A DNA stretch of 64,000 nucleotides from Lytechinus pictus (GCF_037042905.1 NC_087245.1:14278501-14342500), one strand, 5' to 3'. Positions 22,436-33,498 are shown, counted from the stretch's first letter. A program made the numbers and translations. The notes: generated by a model from the letters alone, not told the origin.

Positions 22436-23014
22436 ATGAATATATTGGATATGTCCAACCGTTACGCTTGTTCACGATGCGATAAAACTTTTAGTAGGAA
22501 ATATAACATGCAGAGGCATGAACAAATTGAGCATGATACTGGAGAAGAAACGAGTGAAGATGAAGAATCCGACCCATCCTCTCAAATGCAAAATGTTGAA
22601 GAATCCAACGGTGATTCCGAAACGAGCGTATCAGAAAGCGATGGACACGAATCGTCAATGACAGCAAACATGGAAGAAACTGAAGACAACCTCGCTTATC
22701 GAGGATGGTTAGAGCAAGCCATGACGGCCACCAAGGACTTGAGAGACGAAAAATATCAGAAATACATCTCAGAAGGAATGGAAGAAGAAGACGCTAAAGC
22801 AAAGGCTCACGTGAAACTAATGTGGGCAGTCAAACGCATCTTTTTCGATCTGTACTCTCAGTTCTTGCAGCAGAACGTGTACCTCGAAGACGCTGACATC
22901 AATCGTGAAATCGTGTCCGATCTCACGGAAAGATTAGAGAATGGCATGGAATTCCGGAAAGCCGTACAGAGAGTGTTAGCCAGGCATGGTTCACAATTCG
23001 ATGGTTTATTCTAG
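22436..23014 (+). CDS. C2H2 zinc-finger/acidic protein, right-arm copy
   Basis: Identical protein to the left-arm copy: 192 residues from the ATG at 22436 to TAG at 23012-23014. The finger has Cys-x2-Cys-x12-His-x4-His spacing. In the same frame after the TAG, another 23 codons run to a TAA near 23084-23086 and encode a very acidic tail (YQGDDDDNDDGGEETEGEDG, then TYN). The TAG may be a recent nonsense change or a readthrough site. Transcription points outward to the right end. No TATA box was assigned. Confidence 0.8.
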   Translation: MNILDMSNRYACSRCDKTFSRKYNMQRHEQIEHDTGEETSEDEESDPSSQMQNVEESNGDSETSVSESDGHESSMTANMEETEDNLAYRGWLEQAMTATKDLRDEKYQKYISEGMEEEDAKAKAHVKLMWAVKRIFFDLYSQFLQQNVYLEDADINREIVSDLTERLENGMEFRKAVQRVLARHGSQFDGLF

Positions 23015-24110
23015 TATCAAGGTGACGATGACGATAATGATGATGGTGGAGAAGAAACGGAGGGTGAAGATGGAACCTACAACTAAAGGCACAAACATCA
23101 GCTTGTCGAATAATCCAAGAAAACGCCGTCAACATAAATGCGGGCATAAATGACAGTTTGAACTTCATTGTGTTCATATTTTCTGAATGCCATCCATAGA
23201 CATGTGTTACAATCCAATAAGTTAAGCGAAGGAAAAGAAAAAAACGAGAACTTCACTTTAATATTAACAATGAACAGTTAATTATTTTGTTGTGACAACG
23301 TAATTTGAGAACATATCTTACATTATTTTTACCTTTGTATCAAAATCTGCTGTTTATACACTAATTGAACCTATCTACATTGAAATGGAATAGAATAAAT
23401 GATAGTAATAATAAAGAATCATCCTTGACTGTATAGTGTTTCATGTTATCACCATCTGTACTGCGGATGAATGAAGTTGATTGAAAGGAGTCGTCTACGG
23501 GTTTCAATATACATGTACATACTTTTGCGGGTCAGAGAGCCGTGCAGGTCATGTGAGTTAAATGAAAAGTATGTACAAAACGGTATGGAAAAGTCAGAGA
23601 GTTTTGATGGGGGAAAGTCTGGAATGAGTAGAGCTTGAGATGTCATGATTATAATCACATGTTGGATTACCAATAATTGTTGTAATAAGAGACAGAGAGA
23701 GCCGGCTTTCACCTTGAATAGGATATCCCAAGTTCAATGACGCGCGTTGGCCGTGCATGGGGCGATCGATTCGTGAACCGCGAGGCACTTGACATATCCG
23801 CTGGTAGGCGGAGAAAGATAACTTTTCACTTTTTAACTGTATAGAAATCATACGTCTATTTTGTGCATCGTATCCTATACGTGACGATTGCGCCACGGTG
23901 GTGCAATACCGGGTAAAGGGTAATTCCCTGGGATGACATCACGGTGCTTACGTAGCAGGTGACGTCATGCGCGGCACTTGACATATCCGCCGGTAGGCGG
24001 AGAAAGACAACTTTTTTCGATAGGAAACTGCATGTATAAATCATACGTCTGTTTTGTGCATCGTATCATATGCCCGTGCAACGTCGCTGCATCGTGCGAT
24101 AAGGTCGACA

Positions 24111-24262
24111 CGCGGAGTCATTATCCAATTAAAATCGCGTCCTGCGCTTCATTATCCAATTAAGATGGCGTCCCCACGCGGAGTCATTATCCAATTAAAA
24201 TCGCGTCCCGCGCTCCATTATCCAATTAAAATCGCTTCCCGCGCTCCATTATCCAATTTCCT
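24111..24262. repeat. 31-33-bp tandem repeats with CCAAT boxes, right arm
   Basis: Mirror of 19677-19828: TTATCCAATTAAAATCGCGT and variants, five units. Confidence 0.8.
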
Positions 24263-24276
24263 GTTTACCGCGTACC

Positions 24277-24401
24277 CAAAGGTCAAAGGTCATGATTGAC
24301 CGGAAGGTGGGGTCACGGGGTCAACAGTGACCGGAAGTTGGGGTCAAAGGTCATGCGGTCAAAGGTCATGGGTCAAAGGTCAAAGGTTAAGTAGGTCAAA
24401 G
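24277..24401 (+). repeat. array of AGGTCA half-sites, right end
   Basis: Mirror of the left-end array: AAAGGTCAAAGGTCATG, CCGGAAGGTGGGGTCACGG, GGGGTCAAAGGTCATG and GGTCAAAGGTCAAAGG. Both termini of the palindrome therefore carry the same DR1-rich block. Confidence 0.75.
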
Positions 24402-24436
24402 GTCAAATTGGTATGAGGTCTAACCCATAACTACTG

Positions 24437-24760
24437 GGGTCTTTCATTTTACGCCATTTTATCTTAATATTGAGTTATTTTGAACACTGCAGGGGTAGAC
24501 TTGTTAAATCCTGTGTCTTATTAGAAATGATACGACTCCTTTTCTGTCTAAAAATGGGTGGCACTTTTTCCCACTTTATACGATGTACAGTTTATAATAA
24601 AGAGGGATGAGATGAGTTTGATTGAATTGTACTAACAGACATCATTATAGAGAGATGAAATGGATATAAAATCGATCACGTTAATGGCTGCTTTAGTTGG
24701 GCAATTAAGGGCGTTACCAGGTTTTGTGCACCATCTAATACATATTACATAGAGATAATT
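24437..24760. other. no feature recognised
   Basis: AT-rich flank between the giant palindrome and the reversed SINE. No frame, RNA or repeat could be supported. Confidence 0.5.
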
Positions 24761-25106
24761 TAATAATAATAATATTCCGCATTTATATAGCGCTTAACAC
24801 ATCGGAACGACGTCTCTAAGCGCGTTACAGATATATTATTACCCCGGTCATCGGATCCTTGCATGCCCGCATACAATGTATGCACCTTCTCCACTCCCTG
24901 GGGAGCATTCCAACAATAGTTCCAAGACTCAATTGCTAGGCATACTAGGCTTTCGCATCCTACCGGGTACCCATTTAACACATGGGTGGAGAGTGGCAAA
25001 TTGTGGATTGACGCCTTGCCGAAGGACGCTAGGCCATGGTGGGATTCGAACACACGACCCTCTGATTACAAGGCGAGAGTCAGAACCGCTACACCACAGC
25101 GCTTCC
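24761..25106 (-). repeat. full-length tRNA-derived SINE, reverse orientation
   Basis: Read on the minus strand it starts with a tRNA-like head (GGTGTAGCGGTTCTGAC, CGCCTTGTAATCAGAGGG, B box TGTTCGAATCC), then a core with GGCAAGGCGTCAATCCAC and GGGTACCC. The tail end reads TAAGCGCTATATAAATGCGG followed by (ATT)n. The head matches 161-235. Confidence 0.8.
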
Positions 25107-25339
25107 GCTAATTTCCGATAAGGATTTTTGTTATCGTACAGTGTCTACAAGAATTATTTGTACACTACATACAGCGATTCAAAATGAGAAGATGAACTAT
25201 GTTGGAACCAAAAAATTCATAAGTTGTCCATCATGAAGTATAATGAATTATATATCATATGAAAGAGGGAAGTTTAGCAATTGTTTTGCACCTAGTTGAA
25301 AATTGTGATCGGTCACGCATGAACGATTATGAATTATGA

Positions 25340-25715
25340 AATGCAATAATGCATATTTTCAGACCTTGCTGTGATTATTGAAGCGTAGCGTGCAACGCTT
25401 CATTGATCATGATTTCTTACTTTTTTATCAGAGAGATAAGATGATATGCTTTCATTTGACATACAATTCTTAATATTTCAGTCGGCTGTACGGATTTCGT
25501 TAACGATTTAAACAAATTGATGTCTGACTGCTGTTGCCTCATTGACTTTTGTCAAAATGACTAAAACAGATCTAAATGATCTTAATTTTATATGAAATGG
25601 AAGCATGTCATCTCATCTCTCAGAAAAAAAGAAAGAAAATAAGTCATGATCATTGAAGCATTACGACTTACGCTTCAATGATAATAAAATATGAAAATAT
25701 GCATTATCACACTTC
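25340..25715. repeat. foldback MITE
   Basis: The left arm AATAATGCATATTTTCAG .. GATTATTGAAGCGTAGCG .. TTGATCATGATTTCTTA pairs with the right arm TAAGTCATGATCATTGAAGC .. CGCTTCAATGATAATAAAAT .. GAAAATATGCATTATCAC. Confidence 0.65.
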
Positions 25716-26001
25716 AATATAAATAGAGTGTCCCGTTTTTAGGTCTTAATATTTTTTTTCCGCTCGCGCTTTACGCTTGCATTGTTTATCTATATACCTA
25801 TATCCTGTTCATGATCGCAAAAAGTGATTAGAATGTCAATTTTTAGGTCGGAATGTTACAAATTTTCAGCCTTATTCATTGTTGACATATCGTCTTGATG
25901 GCTAACTGCAAATAGCCCTTAACAGGTCCCTTTTCGATCAGGCCAGAATGTATATAGAAATTTCTGCTCGCGCTCACAGTAATTGTATCGTTACATCTTA
26001 A

Positions 26002-26401
26002 GACCACCGCACACCTTACGACTGTTCGCGATCCGATTTTGGAACAAATCGCATTTTGCTCATTTTCTGAAAATGTGAATGGAACATATAATTTTATTTG
26101 AGGTTAAAATTAATTGAAAGAATACTAATATAACCATTTTGAAAAATTGCAAGCCTTTATTTTGGAGTAAAGGCCAAATTAGTTTCAAATCGTAGCCAAT
26201 CGTACGACTGCTATGACGTCATTACGACTAGATATTAATTTCGCTTTTATTCTCAGAAGGATGATAGCATAGTCAAAGGTATTCGTTCGATGATTTAAAA
26301 CATTACACAGTAAGATATTCCAAGTCTCATTATTAGCATCAAATTCTACTACATTTTATTCTGAAATCGGGTCGCAGACCAATCGTAAGGTGTGCGGTCG
26401 C
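26002..26401. repeat. 400-bp MITE with inverted ends
   Basis: The ends GACCACCGCACACCTTACGA and (inverted from the right) GCGACCGCACACCTTACGAT are a clear inverted pair. The inner parts (CGATCCGATTTTGGAACAAA against CGACCCGATTTCAGAATAAA) also match. Confidence 0.75.
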
Positions 26402-26479
26402 CTTTATTCTTCTTGTTCAGGATCACAAACATTGCCCAGAATGTTAAATTTTCAGGAAATACATGAAATTTCCAAACAT

Positions 26480-28244
26480 TTTAGCTCGCGCTTTGCGCTC
26501 GCTCAAGGGGGACGCGTCCTCCTACCCAAAATAGTAGGGGGGACCAGGGGCGGAAATATCTCCCAAAAGGTAGGGGGACACAGGGGCGGATCCAGCCTTC
26601 GCCAATAGGGAGGGGGGCGGAAATTTGTTTCAGCCATATTTTCCCCGATCGGCAGCTCGAAGATGATTTGTGTTTGTTTCTTTGAAGGGGTAGTCCTCAT
26701 AAGTCACTTCTTAGCTTTATTCTTATAAATTCATATATAATATCATAATCCTTATTTATAGGATGCGAGCGCGAAGCGCGAGCTAAATTTTTGGAAATTT
26801 TATGTATTTTTTCCTAAAATTTAAACATTCTGGGCAATGTTTGTTATCCTGAAAAAAATGTGTATGCAACTTAATAATTACTACAAACGCAAAGCGCGAG
26901 TAGAAATGAACTGATGGAAAAGATACCTGTTAAAGACTGCGTGCATTTAGCATTTAACAATCAAATAATGCGAGCGCGAAGCGCGAGCTGATTTTTTTTT
27001 TACATTTTCACCTAAATAATGGAAATTCTAAGCACTTTTTATAACTCAAACAGAATAGGTATATAAGTAGACAATTGATGCGAGCGCGAAGCGCAAGCGG
27101 AAAATTTCGAGATTTAGTCCTATAATATTTACTGAACGAGACACTCTATTCATGTTTTGTAAATCATGAAAAGGATGAGTATTAATAATGCGAGCGCAAA
27201 GCGCGAGCAGAAAATTTTTATACACGTTTTGAACTGGTACCTGTTAAGGACTGCTTGCACTTAGCCATGAAGGCGTTACATATATCAATAATCAAAAAAT
27301 GCGAGCGCGAAGCGCGAGCTGAAAATTTTAGAAAATTTCTAAAAGAATAAATATGCGCGCGCGTTTCATATTTAGACCTAGAATCTAGGCATTCTAAATA
27401 CATCTTTAATCATGAAACTTTGATATTCCGATCTGAAAAAAGAGTCAATTACAGCTTTATATTTCAAGCACTTTGTAGGAAAATTGTAAGGTGGATATGG
27501 ATTGCACCTAAAAAAAAGAGCTAAAATTTTCATTATTATTACTTTGAGTTTTAACATAGGACCGGGACATCCTTACGACATGTCATGAAAATGATGACTA
27601 TCTTCCTATTCCTCTTGCTAAGCGCGAGATGAAACAAAAGGGACAATTTAATTATTAAATTAATATCATATTTATTCATGCCTAATGAGGGCGCGAAATC
27701 TGATGATATTATGGCATAAAAACTGAACATTTCACTTTTGTAATTATGAATAGGATGCATCAGTTAATATATTTTTAACCATTAATGCGAGCGCAAATCG
27801 CGAGCTAAATTTTTTTATAAACTGTCATAAGGGGATTTTAATTAGTTTGTTGTATAATCAATATTGAAACATAATTTTATTTACATAACTCGCCGATCAA
27901 AATGCCAGCGTGCAGCGCTAGCTGATCGACACGTCTTGACAATCAGACCTGAAAAGGGATATTTTGAAAACTTTATGGAATACACGAAAATAATAGGTAC
28001 CTGATAAATCAAAATTTGCGAGCACGCAGCGCAAGCAGCAAATGTTAATAAAATAATCAGACCATAAAACCATTTTTACAGAGCACTTTTTAAAAATCAA
28101 TTTGTAAATCACACAAAATAATGAAAGTTCGATTTCCGAGACGAAATATGTTTTGTATATTGACTTCCAAACTTGATATTTGAGCTCCATATTGAACAAG
28201 ATATGTAAATCACCTAACAGGCAATGCGAGCGCGAATCGCGAGC
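26480..28244 (+). repeat. ~110-bp monomer array with GCGC palindrome
   Basis: Copies of GCGAGCGCGAAGCGCGAGC or close variants start near 26763, 26885, 26969, 27079, 27189, 27300, 27786, 27903, 28018 and 28224, with partial copies near 26485 (inverted) and 27619. Several successive gaps are 110-111 bp. Each is followed by an A/T-rich stretch (TGAAAATTTT..) and a second weakly kept block. There are no genes. It is a diverged satellite rather than a CRISPR array: monomers are related over their whole length and spacers are not unique. Confidence 0.8.
26515..26645. repeat. C/G-run dispersed element fragment
   Basis: Contains GTAGGGGGGACCAGGGGCGG, then GGGGGACACAGGGGCGGATC and CGCCAATAGGGAGGGGGGCG. 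Related to 18775-18895 and 28430-28910. Confidence 0.5.
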
Positions 28245-28429
28245 AAAAATTTCGTATAGTGGCACGAAAGGTTCTTTTTATTTTCAAGTCTTCCCCTCAT
28301 CTTATTTTATGCACTCGTCATCCTTCTCTTCTTTTTCTCCTCTCTTTTCCCTCCTTTTTCCTTCTTTCTTTCCCTTTTTCTTTTTTTTGCTCCGCCAATA
28401 GGGGGGGGGGGGGGGCCCTCGGCCTCCCT

Positions 28430-28910
28430 GGATCCGCCTATGGGGACAAGGGGTGGGAAAATTTGACAAGCAAAAAAAAAGGTTATCATCCCCCAAAGTA
28501 CGGTCATCTCGTCCCAACTCATCCAAAAATACATGTTTTATTTCGATTTAGAATGATGTATTTCTTACCATCATAAAAGACAAAAAATAGTAGGGGGGAC
28601 ATTTGATATTGTGTCCCCCCTACTATTTTGAGTAGGGGGGACACGTCCCCCATGTCCCCCCTGGGATTTCCGCCCATGGGGGGGACACAATATCCCATGT
28701 CCCCCTTACTATTTTTGGTCTTTTATGATGGAGAAAAATACATCACTTCACAATCGAAATAATACATGTATTTTGGACTAGATGATCTTACATTTTGGGT
28801 GAAAACCTTTTATTTTTTTTGGCTTGTCAAATTTTCCAGGCCCTGGTTACCCCTACCTTTGGGGATAGATTTCCGCCCAAGCCTATTAAAGCTGGACCCG
28901 CCCCTGATAA
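28430..28910. repeat. ~480-bp imperfect palindrome with G/C runs
   Basis: The left half (GGATCCGCCTATGGGG, AAAATTTGACAAGC, AAATACATGTTTTATTTCGA, CATCATAAAAGAC, GTAGGGGGGACA) is mirrored on the right (TGTCCCCCTTACTA, GTCTTTTATGATG, TCGAAATAATACATGTATTT, GCTTGTCAAATTTTCC, GGACCCGCCCC). A foldback MITE. Confidence 0.65.
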
Positions 28911-29369
28911 TTACAAAAAAAAATGAATATCAGAAAATTTTCAACTCGCACTGAGCGCTTGCTTTTTGATTAGAAAGGTATTAGAATAAAGGTGGTTTTG
29001 CTCGAAGAAAAATTTGACAAGCAAAAATTAAAAAAGGTTTTCATTGCAAAATGAAGGTGATTTTAGTTACATTTCAGCTCTTTAGCATACCTTCCAGATA
29101 TCCATGGGTGCTGCGTATGGCGAACAACACACGAAGCACCACAGCATCCCCGTTTCCCAGGGTCGTGCCCATGTCAGGTTTCGCCAATAGGGGGGGTGGT
29201 GTTCAAAAAAAAATATTTCTATCCACAATTTTCCCGATCAACCGCTAAAAGCCGATTTTTGTTGTTTATTTCTTTGAGGGGATAGTCGAAACTAAAGACA
29301 TATTTTAAATTTCATGTTTGCTCATTCTTACAAACAAAATAAGGTATCTCATAAGACTTAAACAAATAA

Positions 29370-30185
29370 TGCCGAGCGCAAAGCGCGAGATGAATTTTTA
29401 AAATTACGATCTGAAAACTCGATATTCTTCGTGCTTTGTAATAATGAACAGGATTAGGTATTTAAATAAACAATTGATGTGTGCGCGAAGTGCGAGCTGA
29501 AGATTTTTGATAATTCGGTTAGAAAATTTGACATTCTCAGCAATATTCTTTGTAATCATGGACAGGATATGTATCTCACTAAACAATTGATGAGAACGCA
29601 AAGCATGAGGTGAATCTAATCTGAAAACTGGGCATTTATTAAAGCGTTCCTTGTAATCAGTAAAATGATACACTATCTTAGCACGAACCTACAATTTTTT
29701 ATATTCCGATATGCAAACTGAGCATTTTAAAGCATCAAAAATTTTGCGCAAAATTCATATTTGAAATATTAGATTTTTTTCATTAATGTGATTTAAAGTC
29801 TCCTATAATAAGGTTAAATTGTAAAGTGTGTGGGAATTTTCTGTCCTGTGTTTCATTGACGGCAATATGAGTTAGTGCATCATCGTACCCTTAACCTGAA
29901 GTATAGGGCATGCCTATGTTTTTTGTACAAATTATCCTCACTGCCATAAAGATTCCAGGGTATGACACCCCCCCCCCCCACTCGCACACACATTCACGCC
30001 AGTGTATTAAAATGTTTTAATTCGATATTATCAGTTATAACTATATCTAAAGGTCATTGGTGTCATACAATTCATAAAATGGGCGTATTACTCTCATGAA
30101 TCAGCGGATTACAATATTCGCAATAAGCTAAACGTATAGGGATTTGTCATAGCCAAATTGTGTGAGCGCGTAGCGCGAGCAGAAT
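29370..30185 (+). repeat. diverged ~110-bp monomer array, second block
   Basis: Copies of the GCGC palindrome occur near 29374, 29477, 29590 and 30164 (GTGAGCGCGTAGCGCGAGC). Between them recur phrases like TTTGTAATCATG-ACAGGAT and CAATTGATG seen in the first block. Confidence 0.65.
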
Positions 30186-30314
30186 TTTGTTATATTCACA
30201 ATTTTTTAGTAAATAGGAACATGATTCTTATCTCGCTATGAAACAAAATAAGAAAAACTCGAATCTGGAGCAGAATAAGTTTGAACATATCGACTTTAGA
30301 TCTACTATATTTAA

Positions 30315-30902
30315 AGGACAAGTCCATCCCAACAAAAAGTTGATTTGAAGAAAAAGAGAAAAATCCAACATAACACTGAAAATTTCATCAAAATCGGATG
30401 TAAAATAAGTTATGGCATTTTAAAATTTCGCTTAATTTCACAGAACAGTTATATGAACATCCTGGTCGATATGCAAATGAGGAGACTGCAGACGTCATCC
30501 ACTCACTATTTCTTTTGTATTTTAGTATATGAAATATTCTAATTTTCTCCTCATTGTCAACTGAAACAACGATCAATTCCTCTCTGAACATGTGGAGTTA
30601 ACATTGTTTAATACTATATAGTTCAGTCAAGTTGGTCCTTAATGTCGAATCTGTAAAAAATAAAATATTGTATAATTCAAACAATAAAAAACAAAAGAAA
30701 TAGTGAGTGATGGACATCATCGGCTGTCTTATTTGCATGTCACTGAGTTGTGCATATCACTATTTTTTGAAAAATAAGCGAAACTTTAAAATGTCATAAC
30801 TTTCTTATTTTACATCCGATTTTGATGAAATTTTCAGCGTTATGGTACTTTGATTTTTCTCTATTTATTCAAATCAACAATTATCTGGGGTGGTCTTGAC
30901 CT
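30315..30902. mobile_element. TTAA-type foldback MITE, copy 2
   Basis: Flanked by TTAA (30311-30314 and 30903-30906). The ends AGGACAAGTCCATCCCAAC and (inverted) AGGTCAAGACCACCCCAG start arms of about 250 bp. The arms share TTTTCATCAAAATCGGATG-TAAAATAAG, TTTAAAATTTCGCTTA and the GATATGCAAATGAGG..ACGTCATCCACTCACTATTT block. No frame is of note. Confidence 0.85.
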
Positions 30903-30920
30903 TTAAAGACCCGTGTTAAT

Positions 30921-31137
30921 AGGAAGTTTTCGCATTTACCACGGCAAAACTCTACAACGCATTGATTCCTTTGAAAATGCAATTAAAATCACAATGGAGA
31001 GCTGACAGATTCCGATGCGTTTCCGGTTCACCAACTTTCGACAAAAGCCTCTCAGCTCTCCACTGTGATTTGATTTGCATTTTCAAAGGAATTGTAGGTT
31101 TTAAGAGAGTTTCTCCGTAGTAAATGCGAAAAGTTCC
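30921..31137. repeat. 217-bp foldback MITE
   Basis: The left arm (GGAAGTTTTCGCATTTACC, then CCTTTGAAAATGCAATTAAA, TCACAATGGAGAGCTGA) is mirrored on the right (TCAGCTCTCCACTGTGATTT, TTTGCATTTTCAAAGG, GTAAATGCGAAAAGTTCC). Confidence 0.75.
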
Positions 31138-31139
31138 GA

Positions 31140-31886
31140 TTATGCCACTCGACAGGCAATGCGCGAAGCAAAATTTGTATTCTTTTTTAATATATATTCA
31201 AATTATCCCCCTCCCTTTATTTTGTTTACTTATATTTCTCTGCTTATCTCTCTTCACCTTCCCTCATAGGAAATTTCTTTTTTTTTGCACCGCTAATAGG
31301 AGGGTGGGTAATGCCTAATGGGCGTGTCTGCTCAGTGCTCATGGATTAATGAGTAACACATTTAAAGACAGAGTGAAATTTAGTCTGCATGTTGATAAAA
31401 CAAAAATACATTAGATTTATTTTAAATAGTAAAACTAAGTTTCTACATTGAACGCGACAAGCCTTTAAAGGATATTTTCTTGAAACAAACTTTGACTTCT
31501 TTAATCGCAATTCAATAAAAAACGCATTTTCTTCAATCAATGTATACTAATTCAAACATAAACTACTTGCTTTCTTTTCTCCCACAGTACGACTGATATT
31601 CCCTCTATAATCTTAGCAGGATATAAAAATACCAAACTACTTACAGTGACTTGAAATTAGCGTTAGAAATATATGAGCCAAGAAATGGCTGTGCTGACCG
31701 TCGATCACCAAAGATGCTGAAGAGTGTGTGTCACTATTATTACCAACAAGCCTCTCTCTCTCTTCTTTCTCACAAGCCCAAGGCACTGCAATCTCAATTA
31801 TTCACATTCATGTTCACTCAGCCTCGCACTCTCATTTACATTACAATAGTCATTACAGCTTCTAGAGAAGGAATGAGAATGTGAAG
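31140..31886. other. no feature recognised
   Basis: Contains one partial GCGAAGC block near 31160 and a pyrimidine-rich stretch (31200-31290). No gene, RNA or further repeat could be supported. Confidence 0.4.
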
Positions 31887-32062
31887 TAATACCTCAGTCA
31901 CATTTGCTCTATGGTGCGGCGGCCGTACGGCGAGTAGAAAACAATAGTTTTATTCATTTTTATTCAAACCATCTATGTGTAGCTATTGCAAAGAAATATG
32001 TTAAAACGGCTGTTTTCGACTCGCCGTAGGGCCGCCTTAAAGCAAATGTGACTGAGGTATTA
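31887..32062. repeat. 176-bp hairpin MITE
   Basis: The perfect 22-bp ends are TAATACCTCAGTCACATTTG-CT and its inverse; inner arms GGCGGCC.TACGGCGAGT match less well. A TA flank on both sides suits a mariner-type target site. Confidence 0.8.
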
Positions 32063-32481
32063 TTTACAGGTTGAAAATCATTCAGATCGAAAGAGTAAAA
32101 ATTTGAGTCAACACATTGTATATTCACGAAGACGTGCATAAAACTGTTTTATGACATAATGCTAAACATTAAATGTCACATTTTCGTTATTTTCATCCAA
32201 ATTTTATGAAATATTTAGCATTGTTTTTATCTGATTATACTCCTATCTATTTCATCATAATATTTTCAGCCTGGAGCCCATGCAAATCTCTTTCAAATTT
32301 GTCCTGCATGAATGTAGTCCTATGTTATGAATAAACCAGATAATCAGCTAAAATTATTGTGCACCAAAATGATCCATGTATAAATTAACCATCTTTACGA
32401 TTATGAACGTCGCTTTTTTATATTCTTATGAATTTAAATTTGAGGTCACATGTTCTCATACGTTAGGTCTCGGCCATAGTG

Positions 32482-33498
32482 TTATTCAATGCACTCTCTC
32501 TCAAGATAGGTGTGCTCGATTGTTGAACTACTTGAGACCGATTCTCTCACCGAATATCTTATAGGAGACGAATCGAGTTCATCTGACGTTGTCCAATCAT
32601 CGCTGCTGCTAGCACGGTAACGTAATTTTTCGTCACGGTTGGACGTAAGTTGCCGAAATCCACCGCTTTTCGGTGTCGACGTTTCGCAGATGAGGTAGCC
32701 GAATTCGTCAATGTCACAATGTGAGAATCTCAAATCCTCTGTCGACATTATTGATGTTTTTGAGGACGACAATTCCCTAACCTTGGAAGGAGGAAAGTTA
32801 CAAGACTCATCTGATTGTAACCATCCATTACTCTGTAAAGAACAACAACAACGGTTGGCATTAGATGATTCACTTAATCTGCTTCCACCAAGTCCTGACG
32901 TGCACGACATCACACTGAGAGAATCGTCATCAGATTTCGAGGTAGCACCGCGTGAGACGATAAAATCATCTTTACCATACCTATCGTTAGGTCTTACACG
33001 TCTTGGTGATGAATGTCCAGGACATCCCTCTCCAGATCCATACCTCTTAATTTGACTGTCGTCAGCTGCCGACCAATCATATTGGACCTTCTCAAGTCCA
33101 CATCTCCTACATGTGGCACGAGGTTTAGGGCCAGACACCTCGTGTACATCATAATATGCTCGTGAAACAGGCCTATCAAACCCGAACTTGTCAATTTCTT
33201 CACTTTCATCGAAAGTATACTTGCCTAGGGGATCGGGTACGCAGGCGTACGCGCCATCGTTTCTTGAGGACTCAAATGCAACTTGTTGACTCAGATAAGG
33301 GGTGTATATAACCTCGCTAAAAACTTCATCTTTCAAAGCATGACTGTTCTTTAACATATCATTGGTGCTGTCACTTTCGTCATCTAAAAACGCGTGTCTG
33401 TGAACGTCGGGTGGGGAGGCAGAGAGTAGAGACGCGTGTTTTCTGATGAATCTACGAGGGGGCAATACTGGTGCCGAATCTGTGACAGTGCAGTATAT
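32482..33498 (-). CDS. CUB membrane protein, exon 6: cytoplasmic tail
   Basis: The acceptor is TTGTCCTTCAG (phase 0); the frame starts IYCTVTDSAPVLPPRRF and ends TYLERECIE-TAA. It is Ser- and Asp-rich, has CRRCGLE and several Ser runs, and no recognisable enzymatic domain. Confidence 0.8.
   Translation of the reverse strand: MYCTVTDSAPVLPPRRFIRKHASLLSASPPDVHRHAFLDDESDSTNDMLKNSHALKDEVFSEVIYTPYLSQQVAFESSRNDGAYACVPDPLGKYTFDESEEIDKFGFDRPVSRAYYDVHEVSGPKPRATCRRCGLEKVQYDWSAADDSQIKRYGSGEGCPGHSSPRRVRPNDRYGKDDFIVSRGATSKSDDDSLSVMSCTSGLGGSRLSESSNANRCCCSLQSNGWLQSDESCNFPPSKVRELSSSKTSIMSTEDLRFSHCDIDEFGYLICETSTPKSGGFRQLTSNRDEKLRYRASSSDDWTTSDELDSSPIRYSVRESVSSSSTIEHTYLERECIE

Larger units (their letters stand above)
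19503..24436. mobile_element. 4.9-kb giant foldback element with duplicated zinc-finger gene
   Basis: Two arms of about 2.4 kb are inverted copies of each other. Position x on the left maps to 43933-x near the centre and 43939-x further out (a 6-bp indel near 20415/23518). All long frames in the two arms translate identically, including the 192-residue gene. The ends are CAGTAGTTATGGG and CCCATAACTACTG, with GGGT on both flanks (a possible 4-bp target duplication). From the outside in, each arm holds AGGTCA half-site repeats, CCAAT-like 31-33-bp repeats, a doubled block of about 100 bp, AT-rich sequence, the gene and a 10-bp repeat array. The centre has two 63-bp units. No recognisable transposase, integrase or polymerase was found. 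It could be a non-autonomous or novel DNA transposon; an assembly-made inverted duplication is the main alternative. Confidence 0.85.

Noticed and set aside
19503-24436. Polinton/Maverick, CACTA, Helitron or viral integration
   Set aside because: No DNA polymerase B, integrase, ATPase, capsid or helicase frame was seen, and the ends and 4-bp flank do not match the 6-bp (Polinton) or 2-3-bp (CACTA) rules; the class stays open.
26480-28244. CRISPR-like spaced repeats
   Set aside because: The palindromic block recurs about every 110 bp, but the intervening sequences are related to each other and the setting is a eukaryotic genome.
28301-28576. Overlapping frames around a G run
   Set aside because: Polypyrimidine and poly-G composition; part of the C/G-run MITE family.
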